Origin: Corynebacterium jeikeium
GTDB taxonomy: Bacteria; Actinomycetota; Actinomycetes; Mycobacteriales; Mycobacteriaceae
Reading direction: 5' to 3'
DNA length: 64,000 nt
Assembly (NCBI RefSeq): GCF_000738265.1
Contig: NZ_JFCQ01000020.1
Location: 1 to 64,000 of the forward strand
The stretch's first letter is position 1; each line of letters begins with the position of its first letter. The position numbers were made by a program, and so were the translations under genes. The notes beneath the pieces are model-generated. The model made no database searches. It saw only the letters and a program-made list of their open reading frames with translations, and was not told the origin of the DNA. Positions 25,745-35,070 of the stretch are shown in pieces.

Positions 25745-26764
25745 CTAGAACCCCATCCGCCCAAGCTGCTTCGGATCCGACTGCCAGTTCTTCGCCACCT
25801 TGATGTGCACGTCCAGGTAGATGTTTTGGTCCAGCATCTTCACGATCTCCAGTCGCGAGCGGTGGACGATGCGCGACAGGCGCCGCCCGTCCTTGCCCCG
25901 CAGAATCGCCTTCTGCCCTTCGCGTTCCACATAGATGACCGCATGGACATCCAGCACGCCTTCGCGCTGCGGGTTCGGCAGAACCTCTTCGATCTGCACG
26001 GCCACGGAGTGCGGCAGCTCGTCATGCAGACCGTCCAGCGCCGCTTCGCGGATCAGCTCCGCCATGCGGGTATCGCGATCATCATCGGTCACGTGATCGT
26101 CCGGGTAGAACTTCGGCCCCTCCGGCAGGTGATCGCGCAGCACGTCCAGCAGCACATCCAGCTGCACCTGCTTGGTGGAGGAAACCGGTACCACGTCCGC
26201 CCCGTCCAGCAGCTCGTGCAGCGCCAGCAGCTGTGCGCCGACCTGGTCCTTGGAAACCTTGTCCAGCTTCGTCACCACGCCGATCAGCGGGGTTTTCGGC
26301 GCGACGTTGCGCACGGCCTCTACAATCCACCGATCACCGGGGCCGATCTTCTCGTCCGCTGGCACGCACATGGCGATGACGTCCACATCCGAGTACGTCT
26401 CCTTCACCACCTCATTCAGCCTCTCGCCCAACAGCGTGCGCGGGCGGTGCAGGCCTGGTGTGTCCACCAGGATGATCTGAGCGTCCTCGCGGTGCACGAT
26501 GCCGCGGATCGGGTGGCGGGTCGTTTCCGGTTGGTCGGCGGTGATGGCGATCTTCTCCCCCACCAGCGCGTTCGTCAGGGTGGATTTACCTGTGTTGGGG
26601 CGGCCGACGAAGCTGACGAACCCGGAGCGGAAGCCCTCGGGCGCGCGGTATTCTTCTGGCACCTGTAGATCTTCGGGGGCAACGGCCGCCCCGTCCGCAC
26701 CGTCGGGCATGCCCGCGCCCGGGTCGAAGGGATCTTCGGGGATGTAAGGATCGTTCATGGTCAT
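25745..26764 (-). CDS. era: GTPase Era
   Basis: 339 residues. G1 GRPNTGKST, G2 region TTRHPIRGI, G3 DTPG, G4 TKLD, and a C-terminal KH domain (AILRGKDGRRLSRIVHRSR, YLDVHIKVAKNW). Era binds the 3' end of 16S rRNA and helps 30S maturation. An acidic N-tail of about 40 residues (PYIPEDPFDPG) precedes the G domain. The start ATG at 26764 has AAGGGA 6 nt upstream; the much longer ORF start is not supported. It follows the CBS gene by 10 nt. Confidence 0.93.
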   Translation of the reverse strand: MTMNDPYIPEDPFDPGAGMPDGADGAAVAPEDLQVPEEYRAPEGFRSGFVSFVGRPNTGKSTLTNALVGEKIAITADQPETTRHPIRGIVHREDAQIILVDTPGLHRPRTLLGERLNEVVKETYSDVDVIAMCVPADEKIGPGDRWIVEAVRNVAPKTPLIGVVTKLDKVSKDQVGAQLLALHELLDGADVVPVSSTKQVQLDVLLDVLRDHLPEGPKFYPDDHVTDDDRDTRMAELIREAALDGLHDELPHSVAVQIEEVLPNPQREGVLDVHAVIYVEREGQKAILRGKDGRRLSRIVHRSRLEIVKMLDQNIYLDVHIKVAKNWQSDPKQLGRMGF

Positions 26765-26774
26765 CAAGTATCCC

Positions 26775-28178
26775 TTATTGCTGTTCTTTATCTCTAGCGC
26801 TGTTAGCTTGGCCGCTGTTTCTTGTGGACGGCGCCACGGCCATACCGCCTGCCGCCCCACCATCGTGGCCGGCATCGCCAGTGCCATCAGCCTGCTGTTC
26901 GCGGCTAACCACGGCGGAACGAATCTTCACGCGCCCACGCCGATCGCGACCACCCTCGTAGCGGAAGTGTAGGCCAGCGGTCGTAATCTTCGCCCCGGGA
27001 ATCGGCACCCTGCCCAACTCGAAGGCACCGAGTCCGTAAACCGTATCCACTTCCTCGTGCTGTTCTTCGCTGAACTCCACGTCGCCGTAGAGTTCCTCCA
27101 GCTCGTCCAGGGACAGTCGCGCCTGCACCCGGTAGCTGCCGTCGTCCAGCGGCTCGATCGGCGCTTGTTCGGAGGCATCGTATTCGTCCGCGATCTCGCC
27201 GACGATTTCCTCCAGAATGTCCTCAATGGAGATCAACCCGGCCACTGCACCGTATTCGTCGATGAGCATCGCGATGTGCACCTGGTCGCGCTGCATGTCC
27301 TCCAACAGGTCATCCAGCTTCCGAGAATCAGGCACGAACACCGGCGGACGCATGCAGTCCCGCACCAAGGTGGAGCTGCCGCCGTCGCGCATGTGATAGG
27401 TCTCTGCGATGAGGTCTTTGAGGTAGATGACGCCCACAATGTCGTCCACATCATCGCCCACCACAGGCAGGCGGGAAAGACCGGTGCGTACGCATAGACT
27501 GGTTGCCTGGCCTGCGGTTTTATCGGCCTCGATCCACACCATTTCCGGCCGCGGCACCATCACGGAGCGCGCCGACGTGCTGGCGAGGTCAAACACGGAT
27601 TGGATCATCTTCCGCTCGTCGTGCTCCACCACGCCACGTTCGGAGGCAATGTCCACCATCTCACGTAGCTCAATTTCGGAGGCGAAGGGGCCGTTGCGGA
27701 AACCCCGGCCGGGCGTCAACACATTACCGGCGCGCACCAGCAGCTTGGCGATGGGGCTTAAGAGCTTGGATAGACCCAGCAGGATCGGGGCGGTGGCCAG
27801 GCTAATCGTGTACGGATTTTGCCTACCAAGCGTGCGCGACAGCACGCCAATCAGGATGAATGTCAGCAGCGTGACGATCAGGATGGCCGTGGCATAGGCC
27901 CAGCCGCGCGAACCCATCAGCTGCACGCAGGCGGAGGAAGCCAACACCGCGCCGGAGACCTCGCAGATGGTGCGGAGCAGCACCAACAGGTTGATGTGCC
28001 CGGCGCGCCCCTCTAGCACCCGTTCCAACCGGACCGCGCCCGGGCGGTCCTCCTTGACCAGGTTTTCCACCCGAGCGGCGGAGAGGGAGGACACTGCGGC
28101 CTCCACCAGCGAAAGCACACCGCCGAGAACAAGGGCGAGGACTGCAAAGGGAATAGCTAAGGGGATGTCGATTGTCAT
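26775..28178 (-). CDS. CNNM/CorC-type CBS-domain membrane protein
   Basis: 467 residues. The DUF21 membrane domain (about 1-190, three to four helices) is followed by paired CBS domains ([50 protein letters not shown]) and a C-terminal CorC_HlyC domain (about 310-395, [17 protein letters not shown]). This family exports or regulates Mg2+. The last about 50 residues are Gly/Ala/Asp-rich and poorly conserved. It overlaps ybeY by 4 nt, a standard actinobacterial arrangement. Confidence 0.88.
   Translation of the reverse strand: MTIDIPLAIPFAVLALVLGGVLSLVEAAVSSLSAARVENLVKEDRPGAVRLERVLEGRAGHINLLVLLRTICEVSGAVLASSACVQLMGSRGWAYATAILIVTLLTFILIGVLSRTLGRQNPYTISLATAPILLGLSKLLSPIAKLLVRAGNVLTPGRGFRNGPFASEIELREMVDIASERGVVEHDERKMIQSVFDLASTSARSVMVPRPEMVWIEADKTAGQATSLCVRTGLSRLPVVGDDVDDIVGVIYLKDLIAETYHMRDGGSSTLVRDCMRPPVFVPDSRKLDDLLEDMQRDQVHIAMLIDEYGAVAGLISIEDILEEIVGEIADEYDASEQAPIEPLDDGSYRVQARLSLDELEELYGDVEFSEEQHEEVDTVYGLGAFELGRVPIPGAKITTAGLHFRYEGGRDRRGRVKIRSAVVSREQQADGTGDAGHDGGAAGGMAVAPSTRNSGQANSARDKEQQ
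26814..26838 (+). repeat. Dispersed GACGCC motif, variant copy
   Basis: CTGTTTCTTGTGGACGGCGC on the + strand at the end of the CBS gene. It has the T-rich half of the motif with GACGGC in place of GACGCC. Confidence 0.35.
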
Positions 28179-28753
28179 GAATTAGGTTCAGTATCGCCGG
28201 GGATGTCGCCGTGGGTATCGTCGCGGTCTGCAGCGCTGGGGAACGCCCCGGCGCCCGTGGGCTTAGGGGCGAAGCTGACCCCACGCTCTTCCTGCGAGTC
28301 GTACCAATTGGCCAGGATCTCGTTCTGCAGGGCGAACATCTTCTGCTCTTCTTCCGGGGTGACGTGGTCGAACCCCAGCAGGTGCAGCACGCCGTGGACG
28401 GTCAGCAGATCCAACTCGTGTGCCAGGGAATGGCCCGCGCGCGCCGCCTGCCCCTCGGCGAAGTCGGGGCACAGCATAATGTCGCCCAGCATCGCCGGTG
28501 AGGGCTCCGCCGCGTCCTTGCGGCCCCAACCGGGCGTCAATTCGTCCATAGGAAAGCTCATCACATCGGTAGGACCGGGCAGATCCATCCAACGAACATG
28601 CAGGTCCTCCATGGTCTCCAGGTCCACGATGTGGATGGAAAGCTCGGCGGCCGGGTGCACGTCGAGGGTCCACAGGGCGTAGCGGGCGACGTCGATCAGC
28701 TCTTCCTCGTTGACCTCGCCGCGGCCGGATTCGTTAAAAACTTCGATGCTCAT
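28175..28753 (-). CDS. ybeY: Endoribonuclease YbeY
   Basis: 192 residues. The zinc-binding motif [11 protein letters not shown] has His120, His124 and His130; LGDIMLCPD precedes it. YbeY trims the 16S rRNA 3' end and takes part in ribosome quality control. The C-terminal about 35 residues after the domain are variable. It overlaps the CBS gene by 4 nt. Confidence 0.93.
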   Translation of the reverse strand: MSIEVFNESGRGEVNEEELIDVARYALWTLDVHPAAELSIHIVDLETMEDLHVRWMDLPGPTDVMSFPMDELTPGWGRKDAAEPSPAMLGDIMLCPDFAEGQAARAGHSLAHELDLLTVHGVLHLLGFDHVTPEEEQKMFALQNEILANWYDSQEERGVSFAPKPTGAGAFPSAADRDDTHGDIPGDTEPNS

Positions 28754-28797
28754 GGGTGCTAGTTGCCTCTTCGTAAGTGCTTCAGTTCTGGTCGCTG

Positions 28798-29793
28798 CTA
28801 GATTTCGTTTTCCATCTCATAGGTGCCGTAGGCCTCCACGATCTTGGAGACCAAACGGTGGCGCACCACGTCGTCCGAATCCAGATTGATGATCGAAACG
28901 CCATCCACGCCCAGCAGGACCTGGCGGGCGACCTTCAGCCCCGATTCCTGCCGATCCGGCAGGTCCACCTGGCTCAGGTCGCCGGTGACCACCATCTTGG
29001 AGCCGAAGCCCAGGCGGGTGAGGAACATCTTCATCTGCGCCGGGGTGGTGTTCTGCGCCTCGTCCAAAACCACGAAGGAATCGTTGAGGGTGCGGCCGCG
29101 CATGTAGGCCAGGGGCGCGACCTCGATCACGCCGGTATCCATCAGCCGCGGGATCGTCTCCGGATCCACCATTTCCCGCAGCGCATCGTGCAGCGGGCGC
29201 AGGTAGGGGTCAATCTTGTCACTGAGGGTGCCGGGCAGGAAGCCCAGCTTCTCCCCTGCCTCCACGGCTGGGCGGGTCAGGATAATGCGGTTGACCTGCT
29301 TGGACTGTAAGGCCTGAACCGCCTTCGCCATCGCCAGATAGGTCTTGCCGGTTCCTGCAGGGCCGATGCCGAACACAATGGCATCCTCGTCGATGGCCTC
29401 CACATACTCGCGCTGGCCAGGAGTCTTGGCGCGCACGGTCTTGCCGCGATAGGAGACGATGGGCGCGAGGTCGCCACTGGAAATCAACTCCGTGGCCTGC
29501 TTCTCCACCAGGGAAATGGCTCGCCGCGTGGCCGCGGGATCCACCGCGTGGCCGCGATCCACCAGATTGATCATCTCCTGCAACACCCGGCGTGCCTGGG
29601 AGACCTCGGAGGCCTCGCCACGGATCGTCACGCGATTGCCGCGGGTCAGGATGTCCGTATCGAAGGCGAGCTCCAGCACCCGTAGGTTTTCATCTGCCGG
29701 GCCGGCGACAGCCACGATGGAATCCGGGTCGAACTCCACAGTAGAGCTGGCTACGCGGGGGCGCGGTGACCTGGCGGAGTTGGAAGACGTCAT
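28798..29793 (-). CDS. phoH: PhoH-like ATPase
   Basis: 331 residues. Walker [29 protein letters not shown] and Walker [21 protein letters not shown] mark the PhoH family, with an N-terminal KH-like region. These are ATPases/RNA helicase-like proteins genetically linked to YbeY. The ATG at 29793 has AGGATC 7 nt upstream. It sits between rsmE and ybeY, in keeping with a ribosome-maturation operon. Confidence 0.92.
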   Translation of the reverse strand: MTSSNSARSPRPRVASSTVEFDPDSIVAVAGPADENLRVLELAFDTDILTRGNRVTIRGEASEVSQARRVLQEMINLVDRGHAVDPAATRRAISLVEKQATELISSGDLAPIVSYRGKTVRAKTPGQREYVEAIDEDAIVFGIGPAGTGKTYLAMAKAVQALQSKQVNRIILTRPAVEAGEKLGFLPGTLSDKIDPYLRPLHDALREMVDPETIPRLMDTGVIEVAPLAYMRGRTLNDSFVVLDEAQNTTPAQMKMFLTRLGFGSKMVVTGDLSQVDLPDRQESGLKVARQVLLGVDGVSIINLDSDDVVRHRLVSKIVEAYGTYEMENEI

Positions 29794-29804
29794 GTGAATA
29801 GATC

Positions 29805-30581
29805 CTACCGCCAACGCTCCGTCACAGCGCCGATGGCGCCCAGGGCCACCGCCGCGGCGGTGGCGGTGCGCAGCACCTCCGGCCCCAGCCGGACCGGGGT
29901 GGCACCCAACTGTGCCAACTCTTCCAGCTCCTCGCGGCCGATGCCTCCTTCTGGTCCGACCACCAGAGCCAGCTCGGTGGCACCCGCGGACACCGCGGCG
30001 GTCACGGCCGCGGGAAGCGGCTCGGTAGCTTCCTCGTGCAGTACCAGCACGCGGGTGGTGCCGGCTGCGCCGGTGTTCCCGGCAGCGCCGGCCTCTCCGA
30101 GCTCTAGCACCCGGGCGAGTTCCCGCGGACTACGCACCAGCTGGGTGACCTCCGGGATCTGCAGGCGGCGGGACTGCTTCGCCGCCGCGCGGGCAGCGTT
30201 CTCCCACTTCGCGTGCGCCTTGGCCTCCTTGCCATCCCACTTAGCGATCGCCCTGCGGGCCGCCCACGGGACAATCCGATCCGCGCCCGCCTGCACCATC
30301 AGGTCCACAGCCAGTTCCGCCCGGTCGGACTTTGGAATCGCCTGCACCACCGTCACCCGCGGGTGCGGGACGGGAAGCTGCAGAATGTCGGCGACCTCCA
30401 CGGTGGCGTCACCAAGAAAAGAACACTGCACCGCGCGAGTGGTGCCGTCGGTGACAACCAACCCCTCCCCGACCTCGAGACGCTTGACGGTGGCGTGCTT
30501 GGCCTCCGCGCCGGTCAGCCGGAAGCGATCCCCGGCCGCGATGGGCTCGGGGATGGGGTGGATGAACACCGGATCGGTCAT
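29805..30581 (-). CDS. rsmE: 16S rRNA m3U1498 methyltransferase
   Basis: 258 residues. N-terminal PUA-like region (HPIPEPIAAGDRFRLTGAEAKH), SPOUT knot with LALVVGPEGGIGREELEEL, and RLGPEVLRTATAAAVALGAI at the C-terminus. It methylates U1498 of 16S rRNA. A short Gly/Ala/Thr insert (GAAGNTGAAGTT) splits the SPOUT domain and resembles the insert in Dgt at DNA level. It starts 3 nt after dnaJ. Confidence 0.92.
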   Translation of the reverse strand: MTDPVFIHPIPEPIAAGDRFRLTGAEAKHATVKRLEVGEGLVVTDGTTRAVQCSFLGDATVEVADILQLPVPHPRVTVVQAIPKSDRAELAVDLMVQAGADRIVPWAARRAIAKWDGKEAKAHAKWENAARAAAKQSRRLQIPEVTQLVRSPRELARVLELGEAGAAGNTGAAGTTRVLVLHEEATEPLPAAVTAAVSAGATELALVVGPEGGIGREELEELAQLGATPVRLGPEVLRTATAAAVALGAIGAVTERWR

Positions 30582-30584
30582 GGG

Positions 30585-31730
30585 TTAACGGCCAAACTTC
30601 GAGCGGAGGCGGGAGAAGAAGCCATCGTGCGACTCGTCCTTGGTGGCCACACCGGCGTTCTGGGAGCTGGCCTCGCGCAGCTGCTCCAACAGGTCGCGCT
30701 GCTTGTGGCTCAGGTCGGTGGGGATCATGACTTCCACGTGGGCGATCAGCGAACCGTGGCCTTCGCGGCGCAGGTGCGGCATGCCCTTATCCGACAGGCG
30801 GATGGTGGCATCCGGCTGGGTGCCGGGGGCGATGTCCACAGTGGCGACGGAATCGTCCAGCAGCTTCACTTCCACGGAGGTGCCCAAGGTCGCCTCTACC
30901 GCCGGGACCTGCAGGTTCACGTGCAGATCGTCGGACTCGCGGATGAAGTAGGGGTGCTCGGTGGTGTGTACCTCCACGTACAGGTCACCGGCCGGGCCAC
31001 CACCCGGGCCGACCTCGCCCTTACCGCTCATGCGCAGACGCATGCCGTCGGAGATACCAGCGGGAATAGAGACCTTGAGGGTCTGCCGATCACGCACGCG
31101 CCCGTCGCCCGCGCAGTTTTCGCACGGATCCTGGATGACCTCACCGGTGCCCGCGCAGCGGTGGCAGGCGCGGCGAACCTGCACGCGCCCCAGCATGGAG
31201 TTCTGCAGCTCCATGACCTCACCCACGCCCTGGCAGGTGGGGCAGGTCACAGGGGCTGCCTTAGAGGCAGATCCGGTGCCGTCGCACACGTCGCACAGCA
31301 CGGCGGTTTCCACGGTGATCTCGCGATCCACGCCGGCGTAGATTTCCTCCAGCGAAGCCTCGATCTTCACCAGGGCATCGTTGCCGCGGCGCACGCGGGA
31401 CTGGCGCGGCCCACGCTGGCCGCCGCCACCGCCGAAGAACGCATCGAAGATGTCCCCCAGGCCACCGCCACCGAAGCCGCCGAAGCCACCCGCGCCCGGC
31501 TGGCCGAAGCCCTGCTCTTCCGGATCCCCACCGGCGTCCACGATCTGGCGCTTCTGCGGGTCGGTCAGCACCTCCTGGGCAAGGGAGATTTCGCGGAACT
31601 TCTCCGCGGCCTCTTCAGAAGGGTTGACGTCGGGGTGGTACTTGCGAGCCAGGCGGCGGTACGCCTTCTTGATTTCGGCGTCCGTAGCGTCGCGATCCAC
31701 ACCGAGGATTCCGTAATAGTCTCGAGCCAC
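30585..31730 (-). CDS. dnaJ: Chaperone DnaJ (type I, DnaJ2)
   Basis: 381 residues. J domain with YHPDVN, a Gly/Phe-rich region ([16 protein letters not shown]), four CxxCxGxG zinc repeats ([32 protein letters not shown]), and the C-terminal client-binding domains. It starts at GTG 31730. The position next to hrcA identifies it as the HrcA-linked second DnaJ of actinobacteria. A 40-bp run of 10-bp repeats lies just upstream. Confidence 0.95.
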   Translation of the reverse strand: MARDYYGILGVDRDATDAEIKKAYRRLARKYHPDVNPSEEAAEKFREISLAQEVLTDPQKRQIVDAGGDPEEQGFGQPGAGGFGGFGGGGLGDIFDAFFGGGGGQRGPRQSRVRRGNDALVKIEASLEEIYAGVDREITVETAVLCDVCDGTGSASKAAPVTCPTCQGVGEVMELQNSMLGRVQVRRACHRCAGTGEVIQDPCENCAGDGRVRDRQTLKVSIPAGISDGMRLRMSGKGEVGPGGGPAGDLYVEVHTTEHPYFIRESDDLHVNLQVPAVEATLGTSVEVKLLDDSVATVDIAPGTQPDATIRLSDKGMPHLRREGHGSLIAHVEVMIPTDLSHKQRDLLEQLREASSQNAGVATKDESHDGFFSRLRSKFGR

Positions 31731-31760
31731 GTTCAGCGGGTCCTTTTCACGTCTATCTTG

Positions 31761-31800
31761 AGTTGCTTGCGGTTGCTTGCAGTTGCTTGCAGTTGCTTAT
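31761..31800. repeat. Four 10-bp tandem repeats between hrcA and dnaJ
   Basis: Four consecutive units of RGTTGCTTGC (the last ends TTAT) lie in the 112-nt hrcA-dnaJ gap, which would be the dnaJ mRNA leader. The length is a multiple of one helical turn. Copy number could vary by slippage. No CIRCE operator is seen here. Confidence 0.85.
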
Positions 31801-31842
31801 CTGCGGTCTTATTCCTAAACCAACTGCATTAGTCTACTATTC

Positions 31843-32877
31843 CTACTCTTCGCTCAAAATCCGCGAGACGTAGTGCGCCACGGCCGTCACCGAGGAAATC
31901 GTGCCGGAGTAGTCCAGGTGCGTCGGGCCCACCACACCCATGCCGCCGAGCACCGCGTTGGCGTTGCCATAGCCGGTAGATACGACGGAAGCCCCGCGCA
32001 GCTCCTCGTCCTCATTCTCCTCACCGATGCTCACCTGTACATGCAGGTCGCGCACGCTATTCAGCAGTTTCAGCACCACCACTTGTTCCTCCAGCGCCTC
32101 CACCACGGGTGTCAGCTCCGAGGTGCGCATCAGGTTCGGGGTGCCCGCCAAGATCAGCCGGTCGTTGGGCCGCTCCAGCAGGGTCTCCACCAGCACGGTC
32201 GTCACCACAAGCGCAACGTCCCGCAGTTCCTCCGGCATACTGTTGCCCTTGGCCTCGCTGGCCAGCGCGGCGATGTTCGTGCACGCGTCGTCGAGGGTGC
32301 GCCCCACCATCGCGGAGTTCACCAGGTCGCGCAGCCGCGGCAGGTCGTCGTCGCTGATCGGCTGGCCCAGATCCACGTTGCGCTGGTCCACGCGCCCAGT
32401 ATCGGTAATCAGCACCAGCAGAATGCGGTGGCTTCCCAGCTTCACCAGTTCGCAGTGCTTCACCCGGCCACGCCGCAAGTCCGGCATCTGCACCACCGCC
32501 ACCTGGCGGGTGAGCTGCGACAGCAGCTGCACGCTGCGGCGCAGCACGTCTTCCAGGTCCACGCCGTTTTCCAAGAAGTCCAGGATCGCGCGCCGCTCGG
32601 GCGTGCTGAGTGGCTTGATGTCGTGGATGCCATCGACGAAGCGCCGGTAGCCCTTCACCGTGGGAATGCGCCCGGAGGACGCATGCTGTTGCGTGATGTA
32701 CCCCTCGGCCTCCAGCACCGCCATGTCGTTGCGAATCGTCGCCGAGGAAACACCCAGTTGGTGCCTGTCCACCAGCATTTTCGAGCCCACCGGTTCGTGC
32801 AGGGCGATGAAGTCGCTGACGATCGCCCGCAGCACCTGGTTCCGTCTGTGTTCAGTTCCGCTGGACAGTATCTTCAC
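31843..32877 (-). CDS. hrcA: Heat-inducible transcription repressor HrcA
   Basis: 344 residues. The winged helix ([30 protein letters not shown] and [16 protein letters not shown]) and the C-terminal domain are typical. HrcA represses chaperone operons at CIRCE sites. The start is taken as GTG 32877, but no properly spaced ribosome site is seen (AAGGGG abuts the GTG), so the start is uncertain. It lies 17 nt after hemW in the same direction. Confidence 0.93.
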   Translation of the reverse strand: MKILSSGTEHRRNQVLRAIVSDFIALHEPVGSKMLVDRHQLGVSSATIRNDMAVLEAEGYITQQHASSGRIPTVKGYRRFVDGIHDIKPLSTPERRAILDFLENGVDLEDVLRRSVQLLSQLTRQVAVVQMPDLRRGRVKHCELVKLGSHRILLVLITDTGRVDQRNVDLGQPISDDDLPRLRDLVNSAMVGRTLDDACTNIAALASEAKGNSMPEELRDVALVVTTVLVETLLERPNDRLILAGTPNLMRTSELTPVVEALEEQVVVLKLLNSVRDLHVQVSIGEENEDEELRGASVVSTGYGNANAVLGGMGVVGPTHLDYSGTISSVTAVAHYVSRILSEE

Positions 32878-32894
32878 CCCTTACGTGAGTCCGG

Positions 32895-34139
32895 CTATAG
32901 CCCGAGCGCCAGCACAATATCGGTGACTATGCCGTCGGCTAGGTAGCGCCCTTTATCCGTCAATCTTAGGCGCTCGCCGCGATTGTCCAGCAGCCCCAGG
33001 CCGGTATATCGCTCAATCACCCGCTGGAGCTCGGCATTCTCATCGCTACCGGCTAGCTGCAGCCCTTCGGCCAGCCGCAGCTGCAGCATCACTTGTTCGG
33101 TGCGCAGGTCGTCGTTGCTTAAGCGCTCGGTCGTCACCACCGACCCTGGTACGGGTAGGCCGTCCTTTCTTGTGGACGCCCCTTCGACCTCGCCCAGCAG
33201 ACCATCCCAATAGGTCGCTGGACGTTTCGCATTAACCAGCCTCACCAGGCCAGACTCACTGTGCCCCTCCCCGCGCAGCCGCACGCATCCGTGGGCGCCG
33301 GGGCCGGCGCCCCACCACTGCCCGGAGCGCCAATAAATCAGGTTGTGCTGGCATTCGCCACCGGGTTTGGCCCAGTTAGAGACCTCGTACCAGTTAAACC
33401 CGGCCTGGCGCAGGCGGGCGTCGATGGCGTCATAACGATCAGCGAGGGTGTCCTCGTCCGGGGCGGGCAGCTCGCCGCGCCGCACCTTCCGCGCCATGGC
33501 CGTGCCGTCCTCCACGATCAGGGAGTAGGCGGAGACGTGGTCGACGTCGGCCTCCAGCACCGCGTCGAGGGTGCGCTGCAGGTCCTCGTCGGTCTCGGTG
33601 GGGGTGCCGTAGATGACATCCAGGTTGATGTGCTCGAAGCCCACCCGCTTGGCCTCGCGGGTCGCCTCGATGGGGCGGCCTGGGGTGTGCTGGCGCTCCA
33701 GAACCTTCAGCACATGCCCCATGGCGGACTGCATGCCTAAGGAAATGCGGTTGAAGCCAGCTTCGCGCAGGTGCTCAAAGAACTCCGGGCTGGTAGATTC
33801 CGGGTTCGCCTCGGTGGTGACCTCCGCATCGGCGGCCAGGCCAATCGTTCGCCGGGCGGCATTAAGCGCCCGGGCCAGCCCCTCGTGCCCCAGCATGGAG
33901 GGCGTTCCGCCGCCGAAGAAGACGGTCTGCACCTCGCCGGGGTAATCCCACACCTCGGCGGCGACCTCCAGCTCGCGTTCCAGCGCATCCAGGTAGCCGG
34001 GGATGGTGTTGCCGTCCACAGCCCTGCCTTCTATAGCGCTGCCTTCGGCCGCGCTGAGCTCCTGCGGAGTGTACGTGTTGAAGTCGCAATAGCCGCAGCG
34101 GGTAGAGCAAAAGGGAACGTGGATATAAAGGCCGTGCAT
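32895..34139 (-). CDS. hemW: Radical SAM heme chaperone HemW-like protein
   Basis: 414 residues. The [4Fe-4S]-SAM motif C11-x3-C15-x2-C18 (FCSTRCGYCDF) starts right after the ATG at 34139; GGGTPSMLG and the C-terminal HemN domain follow. HemW proteins deliver heme and lack the coproporphyrinogen oxidase residues of HemN; HemN and HemW cannot be fully separated by eye. Inserts rich in Ala/Glu/Gly occur early on (AAEGSAIEGRAVDG). A copy of the dispersed motif at 33165-33189 encodes GASTRK. Confidence 0.85.
   Translation of the reverse strand: MHGLYIHVPFCSTRCGYCDFNTYTPQELSAAEGSAIEGRAVDGNTIPGYLDALERELEVAAEVWDYPGEVQTVFFGGGTPSMLGHEGLARALNAARRTIGLAADAEVTTEANPESTSPEFFEHLREAGFNRISLGMQSAMGHVLKVLERQHTPGRPIEATREAKRVGFEHINLDVIYGTPTETDEDLQRTLDAVLEADVDHVSAYSLIVEDGTAMARKVRRGELPAPDEDTLADRYDAIDARLRQAGFNWYEVSNWAKPGGECQHNLIYWRSGQWWGAGPGAHGCVRLRGEGHSESGLVRLVNAKRPATYWDGLLGEVEGASTRKDGLPVPGSVVTTERLSNDDLRTEQVMLQLRLAEGLQLAGSDENAELQRVIERYTGLGLLDNRGERLRLTDKGRYLADGIVTDIVLALGL
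33165..33189 (+). repeat. Dispersed GACGCC motif, copy in hemW
   Basis: CTTTCTTGTGGACGCCCCTT on the + strand, antisense to hemW. Very close to the copies at 3811, 14191 and 55638 including the downstream C-rich/TCGACC part. Confidence 0.5.
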
Positions 34140-34143
34140 ACTA

Positions 34144-34944
34144 CTAGACTGCCGTGCCGCGCTTCCGGCACTGCAGTCGGCCGACGATCTCCTCCACCCG
34201 GGCGCGCTCGACCAGGAACTCCGGTGGCGCCTCGCCGCGCATACCCGCGGCCAGCTCCGGCTGGCGATCAATCACCTCGCGCCACTGGGCAACCAGCTCC
34301 ATCGTGCGCTGTTCGGCCTTCACATAAACCTGCGGCAGCAGAACGGACTGGGATTCCAGCGCGCACTGGGTCTGGTTGACTACCCAATCCTCCACCTCGC
34401 GCAGATCCGCGCGGATGTGCTCGGCTTGTTCGCGCAGCCACATGCGCCAGGAGGCCGTGGAAGCCATCGTCGCCGGGGCGGAATTCTGCGCCCCGGCAGG
34501 GGAACGGTCAGCGTTGCTGGGGTTGGTGGCGGTGGAGGCGGTGGCGTCACCAAAAGAACCACGAAGACGCGCACCCACCTGGCGGGAGGCACCGGGCTTT
34601 TTGTGCATGAAGCTCAAGGTGCGGCCAGGGTGCGGGTAATCGCCGCTGGTGGTGGCACCGAGGGCGCGTGGGGTGCGGGAGGGGGTCACGCCCGACATGC
34701 TGCCCGCGCGCACGCCAGAGACGAAGGCTTGGCGCAGGCCGTTGAGTTCGGACAGGCCGGGGCGGACCTCCGCGCGCCCCTCCGCGACGATCTCCTCCAA
34801 CTCAAGCAGGCAGTCTTCCACCAGGTCGGCATCCCAATCGGCGATGGCCTGGGAGACGTGGTTGATGTAATCGGCGATCTCGTCGCCAATGTCGTAGATG
34901 TTTTGGGTGAGCTCGCGAACGCGCAGGGCAGCGTCGTAGTGCAC
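34144..34944 (-). CDS. Hypothetical helical protein upstream of hemW
   Basis: 266 residues from GTG 34944 (GGGGAGAGGAG upstream). Two helical, charged ends (LTQNIYDIGDEIADYINHVS; LREQAEHIRADLREVEDWVV) flank a basic/Ser-rich middle (about 90-150). No family recognised. It has no signal or membrane segment and ends 4 nt before the hemW start, so it is part of the same operon. The N-terminal Leu/Asp/Glu helices look like coiled coils. Confidence 0.6.
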   Translation of the reverse strand: MHYDAALRVRELTQNIYDIGDEIADYINHVSQAIADWDADLVEDCLLELEEIVAEGRAEVRPGLSELNGLRQAFVSGVRAGSMSGVTPSRTPRALGATTSGDYPHPGRTLSFMHKKPGASRQVGARLRGSFGDATASTATNPSNADRSPAGAQNSAPATMASTASWRMWLREQAEHIRADLREVEDWVVNQTQCALESQSVLLPQVYVKAEQRTMELVAQWREVIDRQPELAAGMRGEAPPEFLVERARVEEIVGRLQCRKRGTAV

Positions 34945-35010
34945 GCGTTCTCCTCTCCCCGAGCCCGTCAGTAGCCCAACATCTGGTGGTTGATATCGCG
35001 ACTAACTTTA

Positions 35011-35050
35011 AAACACGAACACCGGCCCTGCGCGGAGGCTTGGCCGGTGT
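35011..35050 (-). terminator. Terminator of the acyl-CoA ligase gene
   Basis: Reverse strand ACACCGGCC (35050-35042) pairs with GGCCGGTGT (35027-35019), then TTCGTGTTTT. It lies 20 nt after the ligase stop. Confidence 0.8.
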
Positions 35051-35070
35051 GGTGGGGTGGAATTCTTAAC

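Noticed and set aside
26765..26887. Extended start of era at 26887
   Set aside because: It would lie inside the CBS gene; AAGGGA and the operon spacing support ATG 26764.
34140..34271. Extended N-terminus of hemW (from 34271)
   Set aside because: The added residues are a shadow of the upstream gene; the SAM motif begins 10 residues after ATG 34139, as is usual for HemW.
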